Origin: Glandiceps talaboti
Taxonomy: Eukaryota > Hemichordata > Enteropneusta > Spengelidae
Length of the DNA: 64,000 nucleotides
Assembly: GCF_964340395.1 (NCBI RefSeq)
Contig: NC_135555.1
Coordinates: forward strand, 13,644,746 to 13,708,745
Direction: 5' to 3'
This document shows positions 1 to 14,400 of this stretch, one piece after another. Positions within the stretch are counted from its first letter, which is position 1; each line of letters starts with the position of its first letter. The notes under the pieces were generated by a model. The model worked only from the letters and a program-made list of their open reading frames with translations. It made no database searches and had not been told where the DNA came from. The translations under genes and the position numbers were made by a program.

Positions 1-1
1 C

Positions 2-1949
2 AAAGAAGAAAAGATCTCCAATGTTGATTTTCAAGACAGAGTTGAGAGACTGACTGAGAGGAAAGAAGAACTAAAAGAACAATTAGCAGACTGCCAAACT
101 GAATTAAATGAAAGTAGAAGAACTCTGGCGTAAGTTAGTCTATAGTTTTGTCGAACAGAAACTATGAAATTTCATTGTCTCATTTCTATTTGTTGTGTTT
201 GTAAGGCTTGTGTTCTTGTAGTCTTTTCATATGTGCTATTTGTGGATAAATAAACAAGACAAGATAATGACAATACATGTACTTTATTAATCTCAGTGGG
301 GAAATTGCTATGCTCACATCTGAAACAAATCAAATCACATGTTATTTATGTGTGCATGAAATGCCAGAGGACCTTCTAATGTGTTAGTGAACATGAAATA
401 TTATGTAAAGTGGCCATAAAACTGTTCTTATCAGACCATCAAATGTAATACAAGTCTCTGTACTTCCCACATGCTGTGCAGAGTTTTATTAATCCCCTAA
501 TTCATTTGTTTACTTTCCCTGTTTGTAACAGGTTCTGTTTGTCCACAGTCTGATATAAGGTAGTTGTACCACAAATACAAATTACAATATGCAATGTATG
601 CAGAGAAACAAAAATTGAAAATATGAGTGACAGTAAAATGACAAACATGTGTAAATTCCTGGTTAGACCTCTACCAGTTGGTAGACAATTATTCAATATG
701 CTAAATAGGTGAAATAATATACAAAATATTTCAATATTGAACGAAAGTAGCCATCATGAATTGTAAAGCTATAGACTATAGTATAAAGAAGACTACAGAC
801 TATTTTTTTTTTGGAAATGTTGCATCAAAATGCCACTCTCTGGTTTTATTACTTCCAGGACCCTGGACAAAAAGTGGAAGGATAAAACAGAATTGATTAC
901 TACTTTGGAATCTCAAGTGAAAAAGGTGAAAGAAAACTATGATGAGAAAGAGAAGAATTTAAAGGATGAGAGAGACAAAGCTTTAGCAGCTGAAAAGTAA
1001 GTAACAGATGTTTTATTTAATTTTCAGTAGCTGTATTGGTGGTTTACATCATACTAGAGGGTCAAAATAAAACAAGATGGTCGACTTGTTTACTTATTTT
1101 CAAAAGCACCTTTTCTATTTTTCAATATTCAAATTTGATAACACTAATTCTTGTTGTTATATTTTGATGTTAAAAGAGCATGTACAGACAGACTTCACTC
1201 CATAGATGATGCATTCCGTAAACAACTAGAGGCAGCCCAAAGAAGCCATGGAGAAGAAATGGAACAATTAGATCAAGAAAAACAACATGAAATTGATCAG
1301 GCAAACCAAAAGGTGAGTAAACCATACATTCCATCTCAGTACTTTGAGTTAAAAAGTGGGATATTTTGGGGAGGGAAAATCTCACAGCTTCATTGATTGA
1401 GATGTGTAGAGTTTGTTAGATCTTAAAATCTAGAATTTAGTCCAGTTAGATTTTTGTTTACAAATGCAATTTTGTTAGCTTTTATCCACTCATGCAATTC
1501 CTTGTGAAACCAAAACATTACCCAAATTTTGATAAAAATACAAAAATTCTTCAATGTGAATCCCAAATTTTCAATTGTAACTATGAAGTCAAAGCTCAGG
1601 AACAGTCATTCTCATTTTAATTAAACTGTTCACACATGTTCTCCAAGCTTGCCAAAGTTTTTGGTCTGATCCCTGTATCGACAAAACGTCCACCTGTGAA
1701 CATCCAGAAATTCACTTAGAGATCATCATGTCAAGCCAAACTTTCTAAATTTTGAAATTATCGTTACCTATGTTTTATGTTGTATCATTGACAAGTTGTT
1801 TGTATTTTTGTGTATATTGTCAGGTGTTAGATGTTGAAGAGGAAATGAGACAGTTGTTAATTGAAACATCAAACAGTAAAAAAGCCATGGAGGAAAAAGT
1901 CCGCAGAGTTACAAAAGCATTCACAGATCTTCAACAAGACTTTACATAA
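2..1949 (+). CDS. CEP112: 3' end of a coiled-coil protein gene, tentatively CEP112 (5' end off the window)
   Basis: Four coding exons fit one frame: up to 129, 859-996, 1177-1312 and 1824-1949 (TAA at 1947-1949). All introns have GT/AG ends and the codon phases agree (2, 2, 0). The roughly 175 visible residues are almost wholly charged heptad-like helix, rich in Glu, Lys and Gln, with no globular domain. The last two exons contain ACTDRLHSIDDAF and MRQLLIETSNSKKAMEEK and end a few residues after a DLQQDF motif. From memory this resembles the C-terminus of the centrosomal coiled-coil protein CEP112 (CCDC46), so the symbol is tentative; the exon structure is much firmer than the name. If correct, the product is a structural centrosome component. 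An AATAAA lies at 2441-2446, beyond a 31-bp minisatellite that would lie in the 3' UTR. Confidence 0.6.
264..545. mobile_element. Diverged copy of the TTACAACCAG foldback element family
   Basis: This intronic stretch shares blocks with the intact element at 27264-27592: a GCATGAAATGCCAG block near 353, an ATGTAATACAAGTCTCTG block near 445 and a TTTACTTTCCCTGTTTGTAACA block near 509. One end is less well preserved. It has no coding capacity. I infer a non-autonomous DNA transposon remnant. Confidence 0.5.
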
Positions 1950-1975
1950 AACTCTGCGATAATGTGAATATTTTT

Positions 1976-2300
1976 CAAAACACAAAGTGATGACTCCTCA
2001 GTAATTCTAAACACAAAGTGATGACTCTTCAGTAATTCTAAACACAAAGTGATGACTCATCAGTAATTCTAAACACAAAGTGATGACTCATCAGTAATTC
2101 TAAACACAAAGTGATGACTCGTCAGTAATTCTAAACACAAAGTGAAGACTCTTCAGTAATTCTAAACACAAAGTGATGACTCCTCAGTAATTCTAAACAC
2201 AAAGTGATGACAAAACAGTAACTTTAAACACAAAGTGATGACACAGCATTGGTGACACCACATAAGTCAAGACACAAAGTGATGACAAGACAAACAGTAA
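1976..2300. repeat. 31-bp minisatellite in the 3' flank of the CEP112-like gene
   Basis: About ten units of a 31-bp sequence start 27 bases after the stop codon. Each carries ACACAAAGTGATGAC followed by a CAGTAATTCTA segment. Units 1-7 differ by single bases. The last three degenerate and lose the CAGTAATTCTA part. Several units contain TGACTCA, a perfect AP-1-type site, inside a short palindrome. The array would be transcribed as 3' UTR. Confidence 0.9.
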
Positions 2301-2440
2301 AACTGAGACAAACTAGGTCATGTCAGCAGCCATGTTTTATTGTCATGTAATGATTAGTTACATCTGCCCATTGATCAAGAGAAGAGAGTTTATCTTTGAG
2401 ACGATATATTAGATATCATCCAAGTGATCAAAGCAATGAA

Positions 2441-2446
2441 AATAAA
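2441..2446 (+). terminator. Candidate polyadenylation signal of the CEP112-like gene
   Basis: An AATAAA hexamer lies about 490 bases after the stop codon and just past the minisatellite. It is the first clear one found downstream. Assigned by motif only. Confidence 0.4.
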
Positions 2447-3022
2447 CAACTGTAAATAGAAATAATCAAGTTGTCAGTCTAGCTGACATTAGTAGGATCA
2501 CGTTATCTCGACCAATTGATGTCCACATTTTACTGCACTGGCATAGTGTCTATAAAGTTGACATTGATTTTTTCCTCCTCCAGTGTAACAATGAGTAACA
2601 TTACCAAAGGGTTGATGTTGACACACCCCGATAAGATAAATGTCTGGTCCCACTCAGACTTGTATTGAGTCTCTGGGTGTAAGCCTTGGAGTCTGACTTA
2701 CTTCACTTTGTGTTATGATTTACATTGTTGTGAAACTACATGTCTCTCTATGACATTAACCAGGACGTAGTGGAAACAATATGCCCTGGCTTGCGAAATG
2801 TATAATTTATTATTGTAATGTGTACAACTATCTTGAAAAACAACTCAAGCAGGCAGTTTTAGTGTGATATCTCTCTGGCTCTGTCTCTGTCTTTATCTCA
2901 GCTGTATATTCTGTGTGTCTGTGTCTGTCTGTCCCTTACACACACATAAACACAGACACAGGCACACACACATATACATGTGCTTACACACATATATCAC
3001 ACAGACACACCTATACACACAG

Positions 3023-3039
3023 ACACACACACACACACA

Positions 3040-3127
<88 letters not shown>
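3023..3127. repeat. Compound (CA)n(CT)n microsatellite
   Basis: A short CA tract runs directly into about 43 CT units. The flanks from 2920 are also rich in imperfect CA. The long translations across it are low-complexity artefacts. Confidence 0.97.
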
Positions 3128-3128
<1 letters not shown>

Positions 3129-3189
3129 ATAAAGCCACAGTCACTTTGTGTCAACACCAATTCACAAATCCTGTCTCACTAGAGAAATA

Positions 3190-5926
3190 AAATGGATCAA
3201 TATACCCGGTAGTTACCATTTTAACAACAAGTTCTAGACTAACAATTGTGAGCAATTGCAGTCATTTGGTATATCATCTGAAACTCTTGATAGTACTGGG
3301 TTTGGAGTATGTCATTTCTCAGTTTTAGCTACCAAGTCTGTATACTCCAGACTAGCTGTGTTGAGTGACACTGCTCAATGTAGGCTACAACTTCAAACTA
3401 ACAAATACCACTCCTGTAAATCATGTTTTTACAGTCTATAAAACTAACAAGTGTAATGTACACCATCCTCAGAAACTAGTACTCTACATACAGTTCAGTG
3501 GCCTGCACTGGTGGCCATTTGTCATCCCTGGTAGTTTGCCGGCATGCCATCAGCTATTTATGTGTTGATTCAAAGCGTGTACACAGTATTAACAGGTATT
3601 ACAGAGTCAATGTGTTGTATGAAGATCAGTTACCATGTTTGACTGAGTTACTTGATCCAATTTGAGACATTATTGTTTTATCTAAATAAATACTTGCATA
3701 CAACTCAACTAATATATTTATATCAACTTGGACCCTGAAGTGATGTATAAAAATCACCCTGTAGTGTTTTTCACGATAGAAATTAGGTTTCTCAAGTGTC
3801 CCAATATCGATGACATTTTCTGGGTGCACCCAAAAATGATGTCATCCAATTCTTGGTACCTACAGTGGCATTTTGGTCAAAAGAGAACAAGACATTCAAT
3901 ATAATTCTTCATGCCTATATTTATGTGTATGTAGTGCATGCAGTTTGCGGAAGTCATGCTGTTGACCAAGAAATCGAATTTCCATGCCTCACCTAAAGAG
4001 TAAAATTGTATTTTCAGGTAACGAAAATTGTTCATTTAGTTTCCCAAAATGTGATGCTCAAGATCTTCTGGCTACTGTGTGGTACTGATTACATATGATT
4101 TAGTAGGGAAAAAAATAACACTGCAAAAACATTCAGAATCTAGACCGTGCTCTTTTAAACAAGTTTGTAGCTTTCATTTAAATCACTGATAATAAGCATG
4201 TACATTTCATTTCTAGACACCCACAACAAGGTGATTAACCTCCATTTCAGGGAATGTCGTCTGGCATCGATACGTCTACTCACAATTTATGTGTTGATTC
4301 AAAGTACATGTCCTGCATTATCAACCAAGGGCCGAGGTGAAATGAACAGACATTTATACAGATATAGACATCAGTCATCCCTCTTTTAAAGAAAGTACTC
4401 TAACAAGGTCATATCTTGGGAGAGGCCATTAAATGGAGTGTGTAATTTGTTGATTTTGTCTAATTAAATGGAAAATCAGATCAAGATAATTAGCTATGCA
4501 TTGTGAAAATGTAGTTTGGTTATATGCTGTCCTCTTTAATGGTAATTGCAGACTCTGTTAAGGAATTGATATATATATATAAATGAAATGAATAGGTGAA
4601 ATATACAAGAAAAAGTGAAATATACAAAAAATAAAATTAAACATACAGAGTATGAAATGTATAAGTTATTTTTTTGTTGTACATTATCAGTAATTTAGAA
4701 CATGTATGTCATGTGAAAATGTGTAAACATTTGAATAAAAATTAATCTATAGTTATTTTTGTCAAGATATTCCGTTATGTCGTTTTGTACATTACTTTGG
4801 ATCACAGAAATGTACAAAGTAAGGGTAATGAAATAAACTGTACAGATTTATAATTTGTTGGGATATTTTGTACCAGAATTGTTATTTAGTGTATGACTGC
4901 AGAATGTAGTGTGTATGACACATAATAATGTAGCTAGTAGATGATTTATAACATGTGAAAACTAATATTAAATATTATTACTACATACACATCAGAGTTT
5001 GGGTTGTGTCCTGCAGACATGTGTTATATATCAACAAACATATCTCACAAAACGAGTGATTTATGTTGAAGGGGGTGTTGACCTTTGTATATATGATAAA
5101 ATAGGTCATATCAGGAGACGTTTATGAATGACTTGCTGCGATATGTAACCCTGACTCCATTGCTTGCCACCATACATAGAAAGAAGCCAGTCCACTACAC
5201 ACGCAGAGTTAATGTTAGATCACAGACCCTCGCATGGTTATCCCTGCAGTGTGCTAGGGACTGGACAGAGATTTGTTTAAATAGGGTCAGATAAGGTCAC
5301 CGGTTACCTTGACCTGCACTAAAGCCATTGCTTGTTTACATAGTGACTGTGTGGTCTCGCCTTTAGGATAACCATAGCGATATGGAGAAGGAAACTACAT
5401 TGTGCTGTTAATGAAGTCCTTCCGGTGATTGGCCGATATGATAGCAAATTGTGATCCCATGTTGTAATATATCACCCTTATCTCCCCCCCCCCACTCCCA
5501 AATGCATGCACATTTGGGAAACATTTCAATAGTTTTTATTATCGCTATAAAAATGAAAAGGCAATGAGGCTTACCACCTGAGTTACCAGTACAGGAAGAG
5601 TTAAAGATAACAAAGTCAGGGCAACAATTTCCGTAGATTGAACATTGTATACATTTCACACAATTTGAACACATGTTGGTATAATGACAGACATTGACCT
5701 AGTTATCAGATGGTAAAAGGGGACTGCTACTGGTATGAAGGAATTTTAGGCCAAGTAGGTCATCAACTTTGATCTCATCAAAATACTCTCACCCCTGCAT
5801 ACAGAATGGTTTTGTCAAAAAAAGTTTTAACAGTAGCTGTAGTATTACCGTAGATATTTTGCGACTTTTTAGAACGGGTTCATCTTCAGCAGCAAAATAG
5901 CTCAGTATTGAATAAAAGTCAGTCAG
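3190..5926. other. Intergenic stretch with no recognised gene
   Basis: AT-rich sequence with stops in all frames at short intervals, a short poly-C run near 5487 and no splice-consistent coding block that I could recognise. The longest translations are below 90 codons and low in coding character. Confidence 0.6.
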
Positions 5927-6019
5927 TATGATAGGTAAGTCATAAACTGTGTGGTTATGGATTTGTGTTTGTTACATGTAAGAATCTCTAGTCTCACGCA
6001 ATATTAAAATATAGATATG

Positions 6020-6114
<95 letters not shown>
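5927..6114. repeat. Direct duplication copy 1 plus (CT)n tract
   Basis: The segment from TATGATAGGTAAGTCATAAA to the start of the CT tract (5927-6020) recurs base for base at 6457-6550, an offset of 530 bases. Both copies end in a long CT run (here 6023-6114). Confidence 0.9.
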
Positions 6115-6118
<4 letters not shown>

Positions 6119-6300
6119 CATTCAAGATTACATTGTGTGTTTGCTGCCTAAGTAATTACAGAAAAGCTGTTTGACATATTTTTGTCTGACATGTTACCGC
6201 ATGGAAACAAATGTGAAAGCTTGTTGAGTGATCCCCAGTCATTGATGACTATTCAACGTTCCACACTCTAAGCTATATCCAGTTACTAACAATAAATCGA

Positions 6301-6400
<100 letters not shown>

Positions 6401-6456
6401 TACGCTCTGCCACTGTGGTATAGAGCACTGTCTTAGCAGATTGATACTCACCGAGT

Positions 6457-6549
6457 TATGATAGGTAAGTCATAAACTGTGTGGTTATGGATTTGTGTTT
6501 GTTACATGTAAGAATCTCTAGTCTCACGCAATATTAAAATATAGATATG

Positions 6550-6644
<95 letters not shown>
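6457..6644. repeat. Direct duplication copy 2 plus (CT)n(TA)n tract
   Basis: Second copy of the unit at 5927. The CT run (6553-6627) passes straight into a TA run (6628-6644), so this copy ends differently from copy 1. Confidence 0.9.
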
Positions 6645-8401
6645 ATTGGATTTCAACTATATCCTATCCATAGCAGTCTGTGGAGAGCGAGAAGACATAG
6701 TCGAAATCTACCAAGGCGAGAGTCTTGGCTACTCTTACTGTGGCTTTACTAAGCCTTTAGTACAAGCTTTGATAATTATGACATTATTTTTGTTTAAAAA
6801 CTAAATTAATATTTACCGCCAGCTGCAGCGGGGCATGAGGTAAAAGAAATTTCATTCTTCAAAGTATGACTAATGTATATAGACACATTACTCAGCTTGC
6901 TTAGATCGGAGTAATGAGGTCTCAGGTGTCGAGTTGAGTAATCTTAATTGTTTGCTTTACCATTACGCACTAATTAATCCTTCATTATGTAATCAAAGAT
7001 AATTGCATTTATGATAGATGAGTCATCAATTAAGGTTTTTATTTTGACTCTCAATGATTATTAGTTAAAGTGATATTATATTACAATTTTATCCGTGGAC
7101 CAAGCTAAGAATCTTCACTAGTTGACAACTTTGCTTGACATAGTCAAGATCAACTAACGAAGATACTGAGCTACCGTATAGGCCGTAGACCTTACAATAC
7201 TGCTATCCACGCGAAACAGTCTTGTGACGTTATGTCAAAGCGACAAGCTTATGATACGAACTTTTGCCTCGGGTGACTTGATACAACAGTGTCTCGTAAA
7301 TCAATACCAAGTCTGCCATCTTGTTACGGATATTAAACGTACATTAATAGAATGTGTTCGGTGTAGCTTTATTACTGCTTGTATTGCCAACATGTTTATA
7401 AACTTTAAAAAAAACACACAAGTAATTATAGATTCTAATGATGGCACATAACATGGCAACGCTTTCAACCAAATGTGTAAGAGTTTTGCACTAATTCTTT
7501 AATAATTGTTCAATGATTTAAAATTAAATTCCATGTCAAAAACGTCTAATTTTATTCGTAAAATAATAAATATTATTTTTCTTTTAAGTTCTTGTCTGGT
7601 ACTTTTGGGGGTATTTCTTCAAAATAGATAAACCTCGATAATAGCCTGTCATGACTCGATCTACGGAAAACTTCACAGCTTACCGCGTGTATGTGTTGTT
7701 AATACTTGCAAAAGAGCAGTGGACAAAAGTCTTCTTTGGGGCATGGAGAGACAATGAATAAACGATTATGATAGAACAATACAACGAAATATGTGCAAAC
7801 AGCGGCAACTCAGAAGTATTGTATTATAAAAGTGCCTGATCTGCCGTATATCTCTGAAATCATATGTCGCTCGTTAGTCAGGCTGATTGAATGTTCGCAA
7901 TGTGGCGAAACCACTTTTGTACGGGTGTGATGTCATTTATTGGTGTAAAGAAACACGGGTCTCGTTTTAGTATCTCAATATATCACTAAGGTATTTATTC
8001 GTATAATTACTAAAATATGTTCAGTTCTGCGCGTTCAAACTTAACGCGTGCCTCCTCCATGAAAATCTTTCGTACATATTTTAGATATTTCTTCGGCAGT
8101 CTTACTCCCTTCCATCTTTCATCTAGTAGAATGGTATGTGCCAGGTAAGATAGGTGATATCACGTGACTTGAAAACACGATACTTCATTCGCGGGATATT
8201 TCTAAAGAACTTGTACATGTTTTGTATCGATGTTGAATTGAATGGTTTTGAGGCGACCCGGGCCCACCTACGACTGTCACCCTCCACTCCAAAAGCCAGG
8301 CACCGAACGTTTACGAGTGATTTACACAAAAGCAATCGATGGAGGTGTAAATCGCTTGGTAGACACACACTACTGGTATCATTTTTCTTGGCTGGACAAT
8401 C
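6645..8401. other. Region upstream of the lactamase-repeat gene
   Basis: Mixed sequence, slightly richer in CG dinucleotides from about 7620 than the surroundings. I see no coding exon. The part just before 8402 is presumably the promoter and 5' UTR of the next gene, but no TATA box or clear initiator stands out. Confidence 0.4.
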
Positions 8402-11400
8402 ATGATGTCTATTACAAGTGGCCCGATTCTTTGTAAAATTGTGTTGCTGTTTGTAAGTTGTTGTTGTTGTTTGAAGCTAGGATGGTCCATCAAAGTAAAT
8501 GGTGAGTACATATATATGCTTCATTGACTTCCGAAGATCTAATTTATGCGAGTAGATAGTGAAAGTTTCAGTACATTTACAGAGTTAGAGCTCAGTGTAT
8601 AACAACCGATAGAAACGTGATAGCTACAGTGTCTGAAAATGATGAGTTTTAGTCAACATAATTACCCAAATTATATTTTTAACCGAAGTACGGTGAATTA
8701 CAGAGCAGCAGTACCGACCGCACAGGCATCGATTGTCCGGAGCGTTGCGCCCAGGTACGAGACACGATAATTGGCCCCTTTAGTTAGATTGTAAATATGT
8801 ACGCGGTAAGTACTGCCAGTAGTGGGCAGTTTCTTTACATAAAATTTTGATTTACGGTTGGAATTGTAAGCGAGAGTGTTTTGCAGGTATTGCAGTTTCT
8901 CATTTATATTGAAGTCTGTAATCTTCGGTACACATAACAGTCATTGTAATCAGCTTAAGACTGTGTAATTAGTTTGTGTTTCAACAACAATAATATTAGA
9001 TATGCAGCTTTAGGTGGTCATTATCAAAACTTTTAGTCCTCTCTGTGCTATAATCAAATTAAAATTCTGTCGACGTGAACGAATAGTGATACTTCCATGG
9101 TTTCGACAAGTTATACCGTAATGTTACTAACTAACTTACTGACAGTTTTCCGCATCTCTACACAGTCCCAGTCAAATTGTGCTTCAGTTACAGTAATGTC
9201 ATTTTACGTGAACGTTAAAGTGGTTAGGTGTTTTCTATCAACTCAATCACACCAGCTTTTCACAATGTTCAATCTCCATTCTTTTTAAGTATGTCCCGTG
9301 ACATGACAGTGATTTGCATTTAATGATTTGCCCAGTGTTGTGCATTGGAGCATAAACACTCACCAAACCTCCAAGAAAAATTAAATCGCAGTTCATCTCT
9401 CTTTCTCAATAACGATATTCTGTTCAATCAGTGTGTGCATTACTTGTGAAAATATTTCGATAGTACTGTAAAAACTGTAATGAAGCTGTTGTAGTTTTTC
9501 TGTTTTGAAATGTCAATGTTTTGTCTTGGTGAAAAAAAGTATAACGTTCGCTTTCAATTAAGTTTTAACGAGAGAAGACATAACAGCTATAGCCATAAAA
9601 TGTAAGGAGGTTGGTAATAAAAAGTAAAATACACTTTTACAAATATTCCTAGTGAAAACAAAAGAACGGAAATAAGGAACAGAAACAGTGTTTGGTTACC
9701 CCCTATACTATTTTATTAGGCCATACAATGACTCAGTGTCAATCACAAACTGCACTGACTTCATGTGACAAAGCTGTGGTTTATTTTTATGACATAACCC
9801 TGCCTTTGATTTGACAAAACATTCACACTTAGCAGTAAATGTTATTTTCCATAAATTGTTTTAGTTTCTAGCTCAGAGGCTTGACTTGACAGTGTTATTA
9901 TGCATGGTGTCAGAGCAGCCTCTGTCAAGTTACTATGTTGAGCCAGACAGCAAAATCTCAGGGCCAGATATTTTTCATTCTTTGCATGCTGCAAACTAAT
10001 GTGGTTGTAGGTTTTTTTTTATTTATAATTTTTTTTTAAAATTTGTTTCTGTAGGCATATTGTATATGAAGGTACATATAAATGAATACCCAACAGAAAA
10101 TACAACATTGAGTGTGTGCTTTATCGAACACATTCTACAATGTTATTTTCAAATGTTTTTTTTTTATCCAAATAAAGATGTAGACACCCTGCAGGGTTGA
10201 CTGGTCTGTGTATGGCAGACTATTTTACACTGAATGACAAATCCAAGTTATCAGTGAAAGAGTACAACTAATGGGTATCATGTACAATCTTGTCTGAGAG
10301 TTCAAATGTTTGAAAACTAGCCTGGGACGATAACACCATGTCAAGAAGTGTGGAGGATAGTCCAGGCACTAAGCTATTTTCAAATATATTCAGTCTCAGT
10401 AAAATAGTGTACATACATATGCACAATCATGGCTACTTTCTGTTGTATCAGATATATCAATACATGGCTTCCAATCTGTAAAATTGACACCAAAATAATG
10501 TTAAATTTGACCTCCCTGCGTCTGTTAAATTGACATTATTTAACACTTACAATATCTATATTCCACTATAACAGGTGTATTAGACTGGCCTTGGGTGCGA
10601 GTTGATAAGCAAAATACATAACATACTTCGGTTGTTAGTTTTACCACTAGCTATCACTCCAGAGAAATTATTGTTTTTCTAACTTTGCAATCATCCATGA
10701 TAGCCATATGTTCAGTCATGATACTCTGCACACAACGATCATTCACTTTATAAACAAACAAGAAAAATAACTGATTTTTTTTTTCGATGGGAAAAAATAA
10801 GGTATGGTCGACAAGGCTGTGGTTGCCTATATACAGACTCAATATGCAAATATATGTGACCTTGAGTGGTAAACTCATTGACCTCCCAACAGTTTGACCT
10901 AAAACGTACCCTCCAATCTAGGTGAAGAGTTATCACACGAATTGAGAACTATTTTTTCCCCCTGCAGAACCGTAAATTCTGATGTGATATTGTAACAACT
11001 GAGTGGTGTAAATATCGGAGAAAGAATTAGGGAAAAATAAAGAGGAAAGAATAACAGGTTTCAAAAATAATTTGGTTTGTGGTATAGAGAAGTTTTGTGA
11101 AACCGGAAAGGGTGTTTTTTTTGTATAGGTTATATTTTATGTTATTGAGTGTTCAGCAAATGTTGAAATCTCCCACTTCTTCCGGAGCAGTGATAGCTGT
11201 TTATCGTACTAGATCCAAACACATAAATCTAGATTGCAAATGATAGATTAAAATCGGGGGCATTTTTATTACCAAAAGTGAACTTCATTCTTTTCACATA
11301 CACAGTCTCAGTTTAGAGTGTACTAGGCACTGTAAAACCAACAACTCTGTTATATCATCGGATTTTGTATACTTGCACTGTGTTACTGCACTCTATTGTT

Positions 11401-14400
11401 CACTTCCGTTGATATTTACTCAACTTTTTTCTCCAGAGAGTGGGAGTGAACAAAGAAAATGGCTTTAGAATCACAAATTAGTCCAAGTCATGAATACGAC
11501 TTCCTTCCATCAGTGATTGTATGCTGAGAGACAATTGGACACTTCATGATGGTAATCTCAGAGTTGTATACAGATTAAGGGCCTCTTAAGTCGTGGAGTC
11601 AGTGAAAGGGGCTTGAAAGTGACCAAAGTTTATGCAAAGAATTAGAAAGATAAAAGACAATACTAACAGCTTAAATAAGATAAGTAAAAGTGATCAAGTC
11701 ATTGAAGATATGTAAACTTGTAAGATGCTCTGTGTACAAAATGCTAATACTGTGATAGAAACTGTCAAAAAAAACATGACAATGCTTGTGCTTCTTTTCC
11801 AAAATGCTAATACCTTCGTTAAAACTCAGCAAACACTTTTATACAATGCTTGCTTTATTTGTAAAACTCCAATAGTCAAAACTGGTTTATAAACATAAAC
11901 GAAGCCAAATAAATCAGGGGTAAAATATAGAGTTTACCCTGAAGAAAAAAGCAGTAAATTTGCCTTTCTGTAGATTTCCTTATTATACTGGAAAGTGCTC
12001 CTCCCGTCTAAGTCTCGGTAAATCAACCATAAAAAACCAAACAGTACACAGCAAACACAGCAGCCTTTATACTCCTACCAAGACACCAGTGAAGCTACTC
12101 ATTAGTTCTTCCCTTATACCTCCATGGTTTCATTCATCGAACCTGGTATAGCCACAAGGCATATCTGCTAGTGATATATAATCATCCATACACATCAGGG
12201 AGTTTCTAGGGTGGGAAGTTTTTTGGACTTGGTTCAGTACATATCCTGTATAGATATACACTACACATAGTTAATTATCCTTGAAAATATATACATGTTA
12301 AGTCAACCTTACCAGGTGTGCCCCCAAGGGTTGTAGACAGTTTACATAATAATATATAATTATATCCTTGCCAGATGTACCCCCAGGGATAGTAGACAAT
12401 TTATACATTCACTGTACTAATAAATCACGCCAGGTGTGATCCCCAGTAGAGTTAAAATGATTCATCATGTGCCATACAACTTGCCAGGTATATCCCAAGG
12501 GTTCTAAATAATTTACAGTTAAATTATACAATATTATAGTTTTGCCAGATCTACCCCAGGAGTGATAGCTAATTTACATATGGCATGCTATATAATTATA
12601 ATCTCACCAGGTGTACCCCCAGGGATGATAGGTAATTTACATATATGCTATACAATTATAATCTTACCAGGTGTACCCCCAGGAGTGATAGGTAATTTAT
12701 ACATGTATATAATTATAGTCTCAGCAGGTGCACTTCCAGGGGTGGTATATAATTGACAAATAATTAGTCTTACCAGGTGTACCCCCAGGGATGATAGGTA
12801 ACTTACATATAATTATAGTCTCAGCAGGTGTACCCCAGTGGTGGTAGGTAATTTACATATAATTATAGTCTTACCAGGTGTACCCCAGTGGTGGTATGTA
12901 ATTTACATATAGTTGTAGTCTCACCAGGTGTATCCCAGTGGTGGTATGTAATTTACATATAGTTATAGTCTCACCAGGTGTACCCCAGTGGTGGTATGTA
13001 ATTTACATATAGTTATAGTCTCACCAGGTGCACTCCCAAGGGTGATATGTAATTGAAAAATAATTATAGTCTTATACCAGGTGTGGTAGGTAATTTATAT
13101 ATAACTGTAGTCCTACCAGGTGTATCTCAAGGGGCAGTAGGTAATTTACATGTAATTATAATCTTACCAATACCAGTTGTACTCCCATGGGTGGTAACTA
13201 ATTGACATACAATTGCAGTCATACTAGGTGTCTCCCCCCCCCCCCCAATGCATAACTAATTTACATACATGTTGTAAAACTGTATTCATGCCAGATGTGC
13301 CCCAGGGATGGTAGACAATTTACCGACATACTAAACAATTATAACCTTGACAAATATACCCCCAGGAATAATAGATAAAAATACATACATGCCAAGCCCT
13401 ACTAGGTGTGCCCCCAGGGGTGGTAGTCAATTTACAAACACACTATGTGGTGTTCTTGTTAGTAATAGCCATGCCTGGTTTGTTCACTTCAGGGTCTATG
13501 GTTTAAATGTCCACATGTTGATGTTTCTACTTTTGCATGAAATAGACATACTAATTAACTTAAAGTATGCTAATGGTAGGTACTTTACCTTGGGTCCATA
13601 GTTATTCAAATATTGTCCCAGTTTAAGTGTCACACACACCTGACTTATTGGTGTATATGCTTTGTGTTTTGCTGTTATCGTTTTATCTCTTATCCGTGAA
13701 AAAAAATACCAATTGAAGTACTTTTTTCTTAGAGGAGAGGTCAAACAGCTTGATAAACTGGGGTCTTACTCACTAGCCCATCAGATGTCTATGTTGCTGG
13801 ATCTGTAACTACCCACAGTAAGGTACTAGAATGGGCTTTAGCATGGTCACAGATCAGTGATGTAGACAATAAGCCAATCTCGGCTAATGTTTCTGAAAAA
13901 AAAAGTTCTTTCCAGCGTATGTATCTTTATCTGAATCAGTAGCATGTCTACGCAGTGGAGCTGTGACTCTGCTACACTAGTTGTCTACGAATGAATGTAG
14001 TAGAGTCACAGATCCACTGAGTTGACATGAATGAATCAGAAGAGTAGAAAGAGAAATAAAAACATCTAAGTACATTAATAAATATTTCCTTCAATTTCCT
14101 TAAAATTTCTGGCCTTGAAATGAAATACTCCACAGAGTATACAGGTATAAGTTAAACTAAATTTCAGTTGGCGAAATATGTCAATTTTCAGCTAGGTTGT
14201 TGAGAGCCATTTTTGCGTGCCAGAACAAGTTTTATGCTTTGCGAAAAATTTGAGAACATTTAGGGAGAGTATTCTACCATTTGCTACATATAGTCTTGGA
14301 AGTTTACAACATTTTGAGCACTCTGGCTGTGTCTGTTGTTGTTTACTGGAAAAAAAATTGTGCTGTCTAAATTTAGTATCAATGGATTTACTGAGGAAAA

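Noticed and set aside
2864-3190. Open frames of 80-110 codons on both strands
   Set aside because: They translate CA/CT microsatellites (Thr-His, Ser-Leu, Arg-Glu runs); similar frames at 27973-28480, 37751-38258 and 39010-39372 were rejected for the same reason.
12562-12756. 64-codon frame with internal repeats
   Set aside because: It reads through the 50-bp minisatellite; the unit length is not kept in frame and the sequence is not protein-like beyond the repeat.
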